Notes: generated from the sequence alone by a model not told the origin. A stretch of 15,366 bases of DNA from an uncultured Clostridia bacterium (GCA_937915045.1 CALDNM010000100.1:1-15366); one strand, 5' to 3'; positions 1 to 6,274 are shown, counted from the stretch's first letter. Numbers and translations are program-made.

Positions 1-294
1 GATGTCGACGCTCTTGCTTTCCCGCGCGTCTGCCCGCGCGATCTCGACATCGAGCCCCGCTTCCGCCGCAGCTTCAAGAAACGCCTCGTACGCCGCCATT
101 GTTACTGTATATATTGATGGCTGAGTGACGCGCGTCTGCTTTAGTTCTTCTGCTGTACCGTGGAAGCACCACTTTTTGACTTCTTCTCCGGCGTCATCAA
201 ATACATCGCGCGCCGCCCTGGAGTTCTCATAAAGGTCCAGGCCCATGCCCGGATACTGAGCCCCCTGGCCCGAAAAAACGATCCCTAACTTCAT
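1..294 (-). CDS. fabD: Malonyl-CoA:ACP transacylase FabD, N-terminal part (runs off the window)
   Basis: The protein begins MKLGIVFSGQGAQYPGMG; the GQGAQ loop at residues 9-13 is the N-terminal signature of malonyl-CoA:ACP transacylases, and the later VTQPSIYT segment fits the family's TQPA/S element. FabD moves the malonyl group from CoA to acyl carrier protein, which feeds chain elongation in type II fatty acid synthesis in the cytoplasm. Only 98 codons are inside the window, so the catalytic GHSxGE serine motif lies beyond the left edge and cannot be checked. The ATG at 294 follows an AAGGAGG ribosome site that overlaps the fabK stop codon; the two genes are 11 bp apart and surely share a transcript. 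The partner gene and the spacing support the call strongly. Confidence 0.93.
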   Translation of the reverse strand, partial: MKLGIVFSGQGAQYPGMGLDLYENSRAARDVFDDAGEEVKKWCFHGTAEELKQTRVTQPSIYTVTMAAYEAFLEAAAEAGLDVEIARADARESKSVDI

Positions 295-305
295 GAAAAT
301 CCTCC

Positions 306-1253
306 TTAAATTGTTTCCGTGCATATCGCGCGGCGATCGTTGTAGATCCTCTCCGCGTCTGTGAAAAGATCTCTGATGATCTCGGCTGCCGGCTGCTCTT
401 TCTTCACGAGGCCCGCGACCTGTCCGCTCATTACTGATCCATTATCTACGTCGCCGTCGCGTACTGCCGCGGCAAGACTGCCCGCGCAGATCGCGTCGAG
501 CTCTTCGCTTGTGCCGCCCGTCGCTTCGAGCTTCAGTACCTTTCTCGTAAGTTTATTCTTGAGGCATCTCACCGGATGTCCTGTGCTTCTTCCTGTTGCT
601 GTCGTCGATGTGTCTTTCGCCTTGATGATCGCGTCCTTGTAGGCCTGCGCGATGTTGCACTCTTTGGCTGACAGAAACCTCGTCGCCACCTGAACGCCTT
701 TCGCTCCCAGCATAAATGCAGCCGCCGCGCCTCTTCCGTCCGCGACTCCGCCTGCGCAAATGACCGGTATGCTCACTGCGTCAGCGACCTGAGGCGTCAA
801 CGCCATCGTCGTGATCTCGCCGATGTGTCCTCCTGCTTCAGTTCCTTCAGCGACCACCGCATCGGCTCCTTCGCGTTCCATCCTAACAGCAAGTGCCACA
901 GACGCGACGACCGGTATGACTTTCACTCCGGCGCCCTTGAGTCTCGCCATATACTTGCCCGGATTCCCGGCGCCCGTCGTCACTACCTTGACCTTTTTTT
1001 CGCAGATCACATCCACCAGCTCGCTGATGTTCGGAGCCAGCAGCATGAGATTCACGCCGAACGGCTTATCTGTAAGCTCCCTCGCTTTGTCTATCTGAGT
1101 CCTCAGCCAGTCGGCGGTCTCGCCTCCCGAAGCTATGATCCCCAGGCCGCCGCCGCTGCTCACCGCCGCCGCGAGCTCCGCGTCCGCGATGCGCGCCATA
1201 GCGCCCTGTATAATAGGATATTCCGTTCCCAGTACCTCACTTACATTCAGCAT
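306..1253 (-). CDS. fabK: Enoyl-ACP reductase II FabK (FMN-dependent)
   Basis: This 315-residue TIM-barrel flavoprotein belongs to the FabK/nitronate monooxygenase family. FabK uses FMN and NAD(P)H to reduce the trans-2-enoyl-ACP double bond, the last step of each elongation cycle, replacing FabI in many Firmicutes. Visible marks are the N-terminal YPIIQGAMA segment (12-20), GGLGIIASGG (35-44), the EGTEAGGHIG active-site loop with the family histidine at 143, and the phosphate-binding segment VICAGGVADGRG. The length is normal for FabK (about 315-320). A simple nitronate monooxygenase is the alternative, but direct coupling to fabD and a FabT-like operator in the promoter favour FabK. The ATG at 1253 has an AAGGAG ribosome site 8 nt upstream. 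It is the first gene of the leftward operon. Confidence 0.95.
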   Translation of the reverse strand: MLNVSEVLGTEYPIIQGAMARIADAELAAAVSSGGGLGIIASGGETADWLRTQIDKARELTDKPFGVNLMLLAPNISELVDVICEKKVKVVTTGAGNPGKYMARLKGAGVKVIPVVASVALAVRMEREGADAVVAEGTEAGGHIGEITTMALTPQVADAVSIPVICAGGVADGRGAAAAFMLGAKGVQVATRFLSAKECNIAQAYKDAIIKAKDTSTTATGRSTGHPVRCLKNKLTRKVLKLEATGGTSEELDAICAGSLAAAVRDGDVDNGSVMSGQVAGLVKKEQPAAEIIRDLFTDAERIYNDRRAICTETI

Positions 1254-1350
1254 ATTGTTTTCTCCTTTTAATTTTCCCTTTTATTTTCTCGCGCCATCGC
1301 GCGGGCCTGTTTCTCTTAACTCCTGCGCCGGCACGCGGGCCTGTTAGAAA

Positions 1351-1371
1351 TTACTTTGATTATCAAACTAA
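1351..1371. promoter_or_regulatory. FabT-like operator (palindrome) of the fab operon
   Basis: The core TTTGATTATCAAA (1355-1367) is a perfect 6-bp inverted repeat about one central base. The symmetry continues outward with one mismatched pair, giving a 21-bp palindrome with 9 of 10 arm positions paired. It matches the TTTGAnnnTCAAA type of site bound by the MarR-family regulator FabT, which represses fatty acid synthesis genes, helped by long-chain acyl-ACP. It begins 3 bp downstream of the -10 box and covers the expected transcription start, an ideal place for repression. FabT itself is not in the window, so the identity of the regulator is inferred. Confidence 0.75.
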
Positions 1372-1374
1372 TTT

Positions 1375-1403
1375 ATTATACCTAACAGCCGCGCTTTAGT
1401 CAA
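1375..1403 (-). promoter_or_regulatory. Sigma-A promoter of fabK-fabD
   Basis: Reading leftward, -35 TTGACT (1398-1403), a 17-bp spacer and -10 TATAAT (1375-1380). Only one base departs from the vegetative consensus. The start point should fall near 1368, inside the FabT-like palindrome, leaving a leader of roughly 115 nt before the fabK ATG. The leader contains two copies of the short string GCGCGGGCCTG/CACGCGGGCCTG around 1297-1343, of unknown meaning. Confidence 0.82.
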
Positions 1404-1410
1404 TACAATA

Positions 1411-1437
1411 AAAAACAGCCGATCAAAGGCTGTTTTT
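1411..1437 (-). terminator. Intrinsic terminator, usable in both directions
   Basis: Arms AAAAACAGCC (1411-1420) and GGCTGTTTTT (1428-1437) pair perfectly across a 7-nt loop. Leftward transcripts leave the stem in a run of T (TTTTTTATT), so this can end the CYTH-gene transcript before the fab promoter. The site is symmetric, but no plus-strand gene needs it. Confidence 0.78.
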
Positions 1438-1759
1438 CTCCGCTAAATCTATTAAAATATCCATTAATATCCATTTTGCAAATTTTCGGTGCCAAACATC
1501 ATATCTGCTGATATATTGTCACAATAATTTCAACGTTTGCGCGGTCGGGCCCCTTAAAAAAGGCAAATTTCGAGGAAAAAGTGCTGATTATATGATCAGA
1601 ATCGCTGTAACCCATTGGATCTTGTGACAATAATCAATGAGTCTCGCCGCCTGTCAACGCCCTGATGCGATTCCTTGATTTTCGCCCTTTCGCGGCACTT
1701 GGATCGTGCCATTTGGATCTTTGCGCTTGGTTCGCGGCGCTTGGATCTTTGCGCTTTGA
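1438..1759. other. Non-coding tail downstream of the CYTH gene
   Basis: About 320 bp without a credible gene. It holds two near-identical 13-mers centred on TTGTSACAA (1516-1528 TTGTCACAATAAT; 1622-1634 TTGTGACAATAAT), a small dyad CTGATTATATGATCAG near 1583-1598, and the 14-bp tandem repeat array described separately. The terminator for the upstream gene sits at the far left end, so a long 3' untranslated region, or a separate small RNA, is possible. Nothing else was seen. Confidence 0.5.
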
Positions 1760-1765
1760 TCACCG
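1696..1765. repeat. Five tandem copies of a degenerate 14-bp unit
   Basis: Five contiguous 14-bp units start at 1696, 1710, 1724, 1738 and 1752. The plus-strand consensus is CGCTTGGATCTTTG; the fourth unit is an exact copy of this and the second differs at two positions. The first, third and fifth are more diverged, mainly in the last four or five bases. The last unit overlaps the stop codon of the CYTH gene (1760-1762). Leftward of 1696 there are weaker echoes (CCTTGATTTTCG). The period is not a multiple of three. Confidence 0.7.
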
Positions 1766-2392
1766 CGCCATCAGCTGCTCGAGATACGACACCGCAGTAG
1801 CTTTGTCCTGTGGCAGCTGAAGCACATCCATCAGCTGATGCAGGTTCGCTTTCGCGGCGCCCGCGCCCTTAGCGTCCTTCAGCATGATCTCTATCTCAAG
1901 GAACGTACCGAGTCCACGCACATCGTCGATACACAATGTGACCGCGTGCTTGGTCACCGGATTCCAGTTTCTCGAAAGTTCAGGATCCTTCAGCAGGTCG
2001 CGGTTCCAGTACTCGTCGCGCGTCTTGTCGACCGTGAATACCGGACTGAATCCCAGTGCCTTTACTATCGCGTCCGCGGTATCTCCATCATCCACGCCGG
2101 TCTGTAGTTCCAGCCTCGTCATCGTTTCCGCGTCCATCTTCGGCCCTTTATATGTAATGAAAGACCGATCTTCATCCGCGGCGCTGTCCTGAGCCTCTGC
2201 TCCAAGCATCTCGACTTTCCTGATCCTCAGCGCCTCATCAGTCTGCCTGAAATCGCGTTCTCCGGCACCGTTATAGTAGATGTCGATCTCACGTTTTTTC
2301 TCCTTATGCGTAAACCCGAATCGCGTTATTCGTCCGATCAGTTTATCCATATCTATGCCTTCGAGCGACACTTTGATCTCAGATTCTATCAT
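1760..2392 (-). CDS. CYTH-domain protein (class IV adenylate cyclase / triphosphate-tunnel phosphatase family)
   Basis: The 210-residue product opens with MIESEIKVSL, containing the ExExK signature of the CYTH superfamily, whose members bind the triphosphate of ATP, thiamine triphosphate or inorganic triphosphate inside a beta-barrel tunnel with a metal ion. Further family marks follow in order: a basic DFRQTDEALRIRK strand, FITYKGPK, TRLELQTGV, and the acidic GLGTFLEIEIML strand near residue 165. Length is typical. The ATG at 2392 is chosen because a GGGAGG ribosome site lies 6 nt before it; the open frame reaches back to 2485 but the extra residues are low-complexity and have no ribosome site. 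Whether it makes cAMP or is a phosphohydrolase cannot be told from sequence. It stands alone between two terminators, so neighbours do not help. Confidence 0.85.
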   Translation of the reverse strand: MIESEIKVSLEGIDMDKLIGRITRFGFTHKEKKREIDIYYNGAGERDFRQTDEALRIRKVEMLGAEAQDSAADEDRSFITYKGPKMDAETMTRLELQTGVDDGDTADAIVKALGFSPVFTVDKTRDEYWNRDLLKDPELSRNWNPVTKHAVTLCIDDVRGLGTFLEIEIMLKDAKGAGAAKANLHQLMDVLQLPQDKATAVSYLEQLMAR

Positions 2393-2503
2393 GATTATCC
2401 TCCCAGTTTTCGCGTCTTCTCCTCGCGATTTTTTTCTACCTGCCCTCGTGATTTTCGGACTCTTTACAGTTAGTCCTGTCCTCATGCTTTTTTCTATTGT
2501 AAT

Positions 2504-2531
2504 ACAAAATCGGCATTTCTGCCGACTTTGT
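2504..2531 (-). terminator. Stem-loop terminator of the transporter/RLP/HAD operon
   Basis: Arms at 2504-2515 and 2520-2531 (plus strand ACAAAATCGGCA and TGCCGACTTTGT) pair over 12 positions. On the leftward transcript the one mismatch becomes a G-U pair and the loop reads GAAA, a stable GNRA tetraloop. The 3' arm ends in UUUUGU followed by AUU, a moderate U tract. It lies about 80 bp beyond the HAD gene stop and before the CYTH gene. Confidence 0.65.
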
Positions 2532-2610
2532 TTTATATATAGTTAGATAACCCTTTTGCTTTTTATTGAGTCGCGCGCCTGTGTCATCTGTCCATTGATC
2601 CCAGGCCGCT

Positions 2611-3249
2611 TCAGCCGAACATTTCTTCGAGCTTCGCGCTGATATCTGTGAAGTCATCCCACATATAGAAACGCGCGCCGGCGTGGGCCAGCATCCTCGC
2701 AAGGTCATCACGCGCGAAACAGACATCCGACTTCATCGCCATCGTTCCGTCAGTGATGCCGTCGCCGATAGAAATCACGCATTCGGCATCGTAAGCCGCC
2801 ATTACTTCATCCTTCTTCATGAGATATCCATCGCCCTCATGTTCCGGGCAGAGTTTCATAAATCCATCGCTTGTATCGATATCCACATAATACATATCCA
2901 GGAATCGATCTTTATACGGCTCGAGCACCGCGTTCACAAACGGCTCCAGGCCGCCGGAGAGCAGCACGACCGGGATCTCCATGCTGTCCGCGAGATCCAT
3001 GAATTCCGCGAATCCGTCGCGAAGAGGTACGGAGCGGTAATATTCGAGCATCTTCGGTATATTGTCTGCCGGCAGCGTATCGAACGCCATGTGAAGAGCC
3101 TTGACCAGTGACAATTCTCCGTTCTTCATTTTCTGATCCGCGTCGTAAAGCTGCTCCTTTGGAATGACATGCATCAGCGCGCCGGTCAAAGTTTCTTCCG
3201 AAGTGATCGTCCCATCGAAATCCAGGAATATGATCATTTTGTTCTGCAT
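2611..3249 (-). CDS. HAD-family phosphatase, MtnX-like
   Basis: This 212-residue protein carries the HAD catalytic motifs: DFDGT with nucleophile Asp10 and acid Asp12, SGG at 98-100, a basic KK at 145-146, and IGDGITD at 161-167 followed by CFARD. The SGG, IGD.xTD and CFARD combination is that of MtnX (2-hydroxy-3-keto-5-methylthiopentenyl-1-phosphate phosphatase) and related phosphoserine-phosphatase-like enzymes. The cysteine-rich insert that I recall from Bacillus MtnX between motifs II and III is absent, leaving a single Cys in KLCPEHEG. ATG at 3249 has an AAGGAG site 7 nt upstream. It lies 212 bp downstream of the RuBisCO-like gene on the same strand. The pairing mirrors mtnW-mtnX, so it probably dephosphorylates the RLP product, but the true substrate is unproven. 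Confidence 0.8.
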   Translation of the reverse strand: MQNKMIIFLDFDGTITSEETLTGALMHVIPKEQLYDADQKMKNGELSLVKALHMAFDTLPADNIPKMLEYYRSVPLRDGFAEFMDLADSMEIPVVLLSGGLEPFVNAVLEPYKDRFLDMYYVDIDTSDGFMKLCPEHEGDGYLMKKDEVMAAYDAECVISIGDGITDGTMAMKSDVCFARDDLARMLAHAGARFYMWDDFTDISAKLEEMFG

Positions 3250-3270
3250 TTTAGTCTCCTTGTAAGTTCA

Positions 3271-3306
3271 TGATCTGTGACTTCTGAGTCTGTGATCTGT
3301 GACTCC
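3271..3306. repeat. Direct repeat TGATCTGTGACTYC ahead of the MtnX-like gene
   Basis: TGATCTGTGACTTC (3271-3284) and TGATCTGTGACTCC (3293-3306) are direct copies with one mismatch, 22 bp apart, about one face-to-face two-turn spacing. The first copy ends just 22 bp from the HAD start codon. The surrounding 60 bp are rich in TGAGT/TGACT words. Confidence 0.6.
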
Positions 3307-3346
3307 ATGATTTATATTTTCGTGAGTTATGAGTCCGTTAAATTCA

Positions 3347-3364
3347 GGCGGCCCGAAGGCCGCC
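3347..3364 (-). promoter_or_regulatory. UUCG stem-loop between the RLP and HAD genes
   Basis: On the leftward mRNA this reads GGCGGCC-UUCG-GGCCGCC: seven G/C pairs closed by the exceptionally stable C(UUCG)G tetraloop. It is followed only by UGAAUUU, a poor U tract, so it is more likely a partial terminator or an mRNA 3'-end stabiliser for the RLP message than a full terminator. It would lower expression of the downstream HAD gene relative to the RLP. Confidence 0.65.
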
Positions 3365-3461
3365 CGCTTTTCAGTTGTTGTTTCGTTTTATGCTTCTCTG
3401 CTGAACACTGCCTCTTTCATGAAATCCGGTTTCGTGTTATTTACAGATCAGCTTTCATGTT

Positions 3462-4775
3462 TTATTTCATCAGATCGAAGTTCACGGTCGCGCCGAGCAT
3501 CTGAGCCATCTGCGCCAGCTCTTTATGAGTCTTAGCGTATTCAGCCACAGGGATGCCCTGCATAGCAGCGTCTATAGCCTGTCTCATCGACTTAGCTCCC
3601 GCTTCGCTCCCCTCCGGATGACCGTGGATAGCTCCGCCTGCAGCGAGGACGATATCAGGACCGAGCGCGTTGATAGCCTTGTCGACCATCATCTGGTTCG
3701 TGCCTCCGGATACCAGGTAAAGCATCGGCTTGATGTTCCACCAAGGCTGCGTAAAGAATCTGAAGCACCTTGACAGCGTCTTCATCGGGAATGGGAATTT
3801 GCCCCAAGGATGTCCGTTGATCTGCATGTCTCCGCCCGCGAGTCTTACGAATTTTCCGATCGTAAGAGGAGCGCTCATGCCGGTGTATGTCGATCCGCAG
3901 TAAACTCCCGCGAAGTCGATATGCGCCAGGATAGGTACATTGATATTAGGGTCCTCGGACAGCATCTGCAGCGTGCCGAATCCGGATGTATACGTATTGA
4001 TCATGATCGCGTTCGCGCCGTACTCTATCGCGCGGTAAGCGTTGTCCCTTACTTTATCGATACGATCAGTGACATTTGTCGCGTAGAGAGTATGCTCTCC
4101 GGTCTCCTCGAAGACCTGTTTTTCCTTTTCCATAAAGAGCTTTACTCTGTCCTTCTGCGGGCAGAAAGATTCATTGCACGGCATGAGCTCGTCATCCTTT
4201 ATGATGTCGACGCCGCCCTTTGAAGCCTGATAGAAAAGATCCGCACCCTCTTCAGGAGTCCAGCCTGTATTCGGTTTTATCATCGCGTTTACAAGAGGTC
4301 TGTCCTTTACGCCAAGCACATCTCTGATGCCTTCGACTCCGAACTTCGGGCCTGTGAATTCAGCGAGATAACTCTTCGGGAATGCTACATCGATCAGTTT
4401 GATCGGGCCGCTTGCCGAGATATTTCCGAACAGTGTCGAAAGTATCATCGGGAAACTCGTTCCCATATTCGCCTTCGGATACGCGATCTGGATGATGTGC
4501 ATCGGCGGAGCCTGCGGCACTACCATATCGTTGCCGGTATCAGGCAGCTCGTAGATAGCCGTGATCTTTCCACCGAATTTTTTCTTTTTATCATCAGTCT
4601 CATGAGACACCTTGATCCATGTACCCGTTGTCTGCTCATCAGCGATGGCAAGAGCGAGTTTTTCGATATCGCTCGTAGGTACATTGCACTGATATGTCGC
4701 GAGGATATAATCCTCATCAAAAGCGACTTCAGGGAACGCGTACGACATATTGATGTCATCTAATGTCTTAACCAT
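3462..4775 (-). CDS. RuBisCO-like protein (form IV), MtnW/YkrW-related
   Basis: This 437-residue protein has the RuBisCO large-subunit fold. The metal-binding motif GGVDIIKDDE is intact, with the carbamylatable lysine at 193 and ligands Asp195 and Glu196. Also kept are TGTW (50-53), Lys167 (KPN), the loop-6 lysine at 308, SGG (356-358) and the GGAIHGHP phosphate loop (380-386). True carboxylases need Arg295 and His327 (spinach numbering) to hold the second phosphate; here these positions read Ile286 and Ser301, so it should not fix CO2. YkrW/MtnW enolases of methionine salvage are the nearest match I recognise, also with single-phosphate substrates. The FGN segment (116-118) keeps Asn where, from memory, MtnW has its catalytic Lys. 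ATG at 4775 has AGGAGG 8 nt upstream. It lies 50 bp after the transporter gene. Family sure, reaction open. Confidence 0.9.
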   Translation of the reverse strand: MVKTLDDINMSYAFPEVAFDEDYILATYQCNVPTSDIEKLALAIADEQTTGTWIKVSHETDDKKKKFGGKITAIYELPDTGNDMVVPQAPPMHIIQIAYPKANMGTSFPMILSTLFGNISASGPIKLIDVAFPKSYLAEFTGPKFGVEGIRDVLGVKDRPLVNAMIKPNTGWTPEEGADLFYQASKGGVDIIKDDELMPCNESFCPQKDRVKLFMEKEKQVFEETGEHTLYATNVTDRIDKVRDNAYRAIEYGANAIMINTYTSGFGTLQMLSEDPNINVPILAHIDFAGVYCGSTYTGMSAPLTIGKFVRLAGGDMQINGHPWGKFPFPMKTLSRCFRFFTQPWWNIKPMLYLVSGGTNQMMVDKAINALGPDIVLAAGGAIHGHPEGSEAGAKSMRQAIDAAMQGIPVAEYAKTHKELAQMAQMLGATVNFDLMK

Positions 4776-4825
4776 AATTTTTTCCTCCTGTGATTTTCTC
4801 TTTATGCTTTAGTGTTAATAGTTGT

Positions 4826-6076
4826 CTATTTCATTACTTTGCCTAATCTGACCTCTTTGCCCATGAACATTATTATCACGGCGATGACCGTTACTACCAC
4901 GAACAGCCAGAACATAAGCATGTAATTCCCCTTCAGCAGCGATGCCCCTCCGACGAACAACGCTCCGGCGACATTGCCTGCCCAGATGAGAAGTCCCTCC
5001 GAAGTTCCTTCGCTTGTCGGATAACATGACTCCGCGGCGTATTGCAGTAATACAGGCGCGCTTCCTATCGTGAAGAATCCGTAGATCAGTGATGCCGCCA
5101 GCATCCCGCCGAATCCGTTCAGTACCGAGTACAGCAGAAGCCCGACGCATCCGATGATGTTCGCTCCTATTATGTATCTCAGCCTTCTTCTTTCTTTATC
5201 TTTATCTGAGATCATCGAAAGTATCAAGCTTCCGATTATCCCGACGACAAGGATCATGACTCCAAGGAGCCCGACCTTTGTCGAGCTTATATTTCCTCCT
5301 AATGTTTTCATCAGCTGTTCTATGTCTGTGAAGAATGTATTGAACACCCCCAGCAGGCAGAAGAACACGATAACGCTGACAACATAGTTTCTCTGCTTGA
5401 GCGCGTGTTTCAGTCCGTCTTTGAAATCCGATCTGATAACATCTTCTTCCGCGCAAGGCGGAGTTGCCGGTCTTTCTTTTACGAAGATCAGGAACAGTGC
5501 CGCGCCTCCGACTGACAGCCATCCGTAGAGCATAAGTATGCCCTTGATGCCCATGGCTCCGAGAAATGTAGGTGTAAGCAGGAGTCCGACGCACATGCCG
5601 GCATATCCCGCGAGCAGTGCCACGCTGTTTGCTGTCGCCCTTTCATTTTCAGGGAACCAGCGTCCCGCGACCATTCCCGGTGAGTTCAGGATAAATGGCT
5701 GGGCTATCGAAAAGCCGATCGTCGTAATGATCAGTCCCATGTACGATGTCCCGAAAACTCCTCTTGCTATCGCGCTTATCGCCATTATTATACAGCCAAG
5801 GCCTACCGCTTTTTTGAATCCCCATCTCTCGAATATCCACATGACAGGCACCGACAGGATGACCATCCCGATCATGAATATGACCGAAAGCATACTGATG
5901 GCGCTCTCGCCTTTCACTGAATCGGTGAAGCCGTAATACTGCCAGGCTATCGTCGTTATCGAAAAGAATGTTGTCCACATTACTTGAATAAGTACATTGT
6001 TCAACGCGTAAACAGACAGAACGACCCATCTGTATCCGTATACTTTGTAGCCTCCTCGTTCACTATCAGGTTCCAT
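4826..6076 (-). CDS. MFS transporter, FLVCR/SLC49-like
   Basis: The 416-residue product has about twelve hydrophobic segments in two halves split by a charged loop near residues 205-230 (KERPATPPCAEEDVIRSDFKDG), as in the major facilitator superfamily. The opening GYRWVVLSVYALNN, the RWFPENERATANSVALLAGYAG stretch in TM4-5, and YPTSEGTSEGLLIWAGNVAG in the second half resemble the FLVCR/SLC49 branch rather than sugar or drug exporters; this is pattern memory, not a search. ATG at 6076 is preceded by weak ribosome signals (GGTGA 4 nt, AAGGA 13 nt upstream). It is the first gene of the leftward operon from a near-perfect promoter and lies 50 bp before the RLP gene, so it likely carries the substrate or product of that pathway. 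Direction and solute are unknown. Confidence 0.85.
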   Translation of the reverse strand: MEPDSERGGYKVYGYRWVVLSVYALNNVLIQVMWTTFFSITTIAWQYYGFTDSVKGESAISMLSVIFMIGMVILSVPVMWIFERWGFKKAVGLGCIIMAISAIARGVFGTSYMGLIITTIGFSIAQPFILNSPGMVAGRWFPENERATANSVALLAGYAGMCVGLLLTPTFLGAMGIKGILMLYGWLSVGGAALFLIFVKERPATPPCAEEDVIRSDFKDGLKHALKQRNYVVSVIVFFCLLGVFNTFFTDIEQLMKTLGGNISSTKVGLLGVMILVVGIIGSLILSMISDKDKERRRLRYIIGANIIGCVGLLLYSVLNGFGGMLAASLIYGFFTIGSAPVLLQYAAESCYPTSEGTSEGLLIWAGNVAGALFVGGASLLKGNYMLMFWLFVVVTVIAVIIMFMGKEVRLGKVMK

Positions 6077-6120
6077 AGCATCACCATTCCTTCCCCGATC
6101 ACGATTTTATTTTTAATTTT

Positions 6121-6141
6121 CTGACTATTGTCTATGGACTA
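6121..6141. promoter_or_regulatory. Putative TetR operator: three 7-bp repeats at the transporter start site
   Basis: On the minus strand the units TAGTCCA, TAGACAA and TAGTCAG follow one another without gaps, directly after the -10 box (6143-6148) and across the expected start point near 6136. Read as symmetry it is GTC-4-GAC-4-GTC, two overlapping short palindromes. Its position suits repression by the divergent TetR protein. No matching set is seen at the tetR promoter itself. Confidence 0.5.
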
Positions 6142-6142
6142 A

Positions 6143-6171
6143 ATTATACCTTTCTCTAATTTTGGTGTCAA
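6143..6171 (-). promoter_or_regulatory. Consensus sigma-A promoter of the transporter/RLP/HAD operon
   Basis: Reading leftward, -35 TTGACA (6166-6171), 17-bp spacer, -10 TATAAT (6143-6148): a full consensus match at both hexamers. Such a strong core promoter implies that control is by repression. Confidence 0.88.
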
Positions 6172-6183
6172 GTATAATAACGC

Positions 6184-6212
6184 TTGAAAAAAGTGAACTC
6201 TCGTTGTAAAAT
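6184..6212 (+). promoter_or_regulatory. Promoter of the tetR-type gene
   Basis: -35 TTGAAA (6184-6189), 17-bp spacer, -10 TAAAAT (6207-6212). It is back to back with the transporter promoter; the two -35 boxes are only 12 bp apart, so one bound protein could influence both. The 9-mer TCGTTGTAA occurs at 6202-6210 and again at 6239-6247. Confidence 0.65.
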
Positions 6213-6274
6213 GGAACAAGAATCTAAAAAACACATTATCGTTGTAACTATCCGATGTTCTGTGAGGTGAAAAC

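Noticed and set aside
825..1271. Plus-strand open frame opposite fabK
   Set aside because: Shadow of the fabK frame; no motif, no ribosome site.
1596..1712. 38-codon minus-strand frame beginning MARSKCRERAK
   Set aside because: It starts inside the 14-bp repeat array, lacks a ribosome site and shows no recognisable motif.
2393..2485. N-terminal extension of the CYTH protein
   Set aside because: No ribosome site for the upstream ATG, and the CYTH ExExK strand should lie at the extreme N-terminus, as it does from 2392.
3234..3308. 24-codon minus-strand frame MESQITDSEVTDHELTRRLKCRTK overlapping the MtnX-like start
   Set aside because: No ribosome site; its sequence simply follows the direct repeat, so a leader peptide is unsupported.
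3462..4775. RLP as a functional CO2-fixing RuBisCO
   Set aside because: Residues needed for the second phosphate (Arg295, His327) are replaced and no small subunit or phosphoribulokinase gene is nearby.
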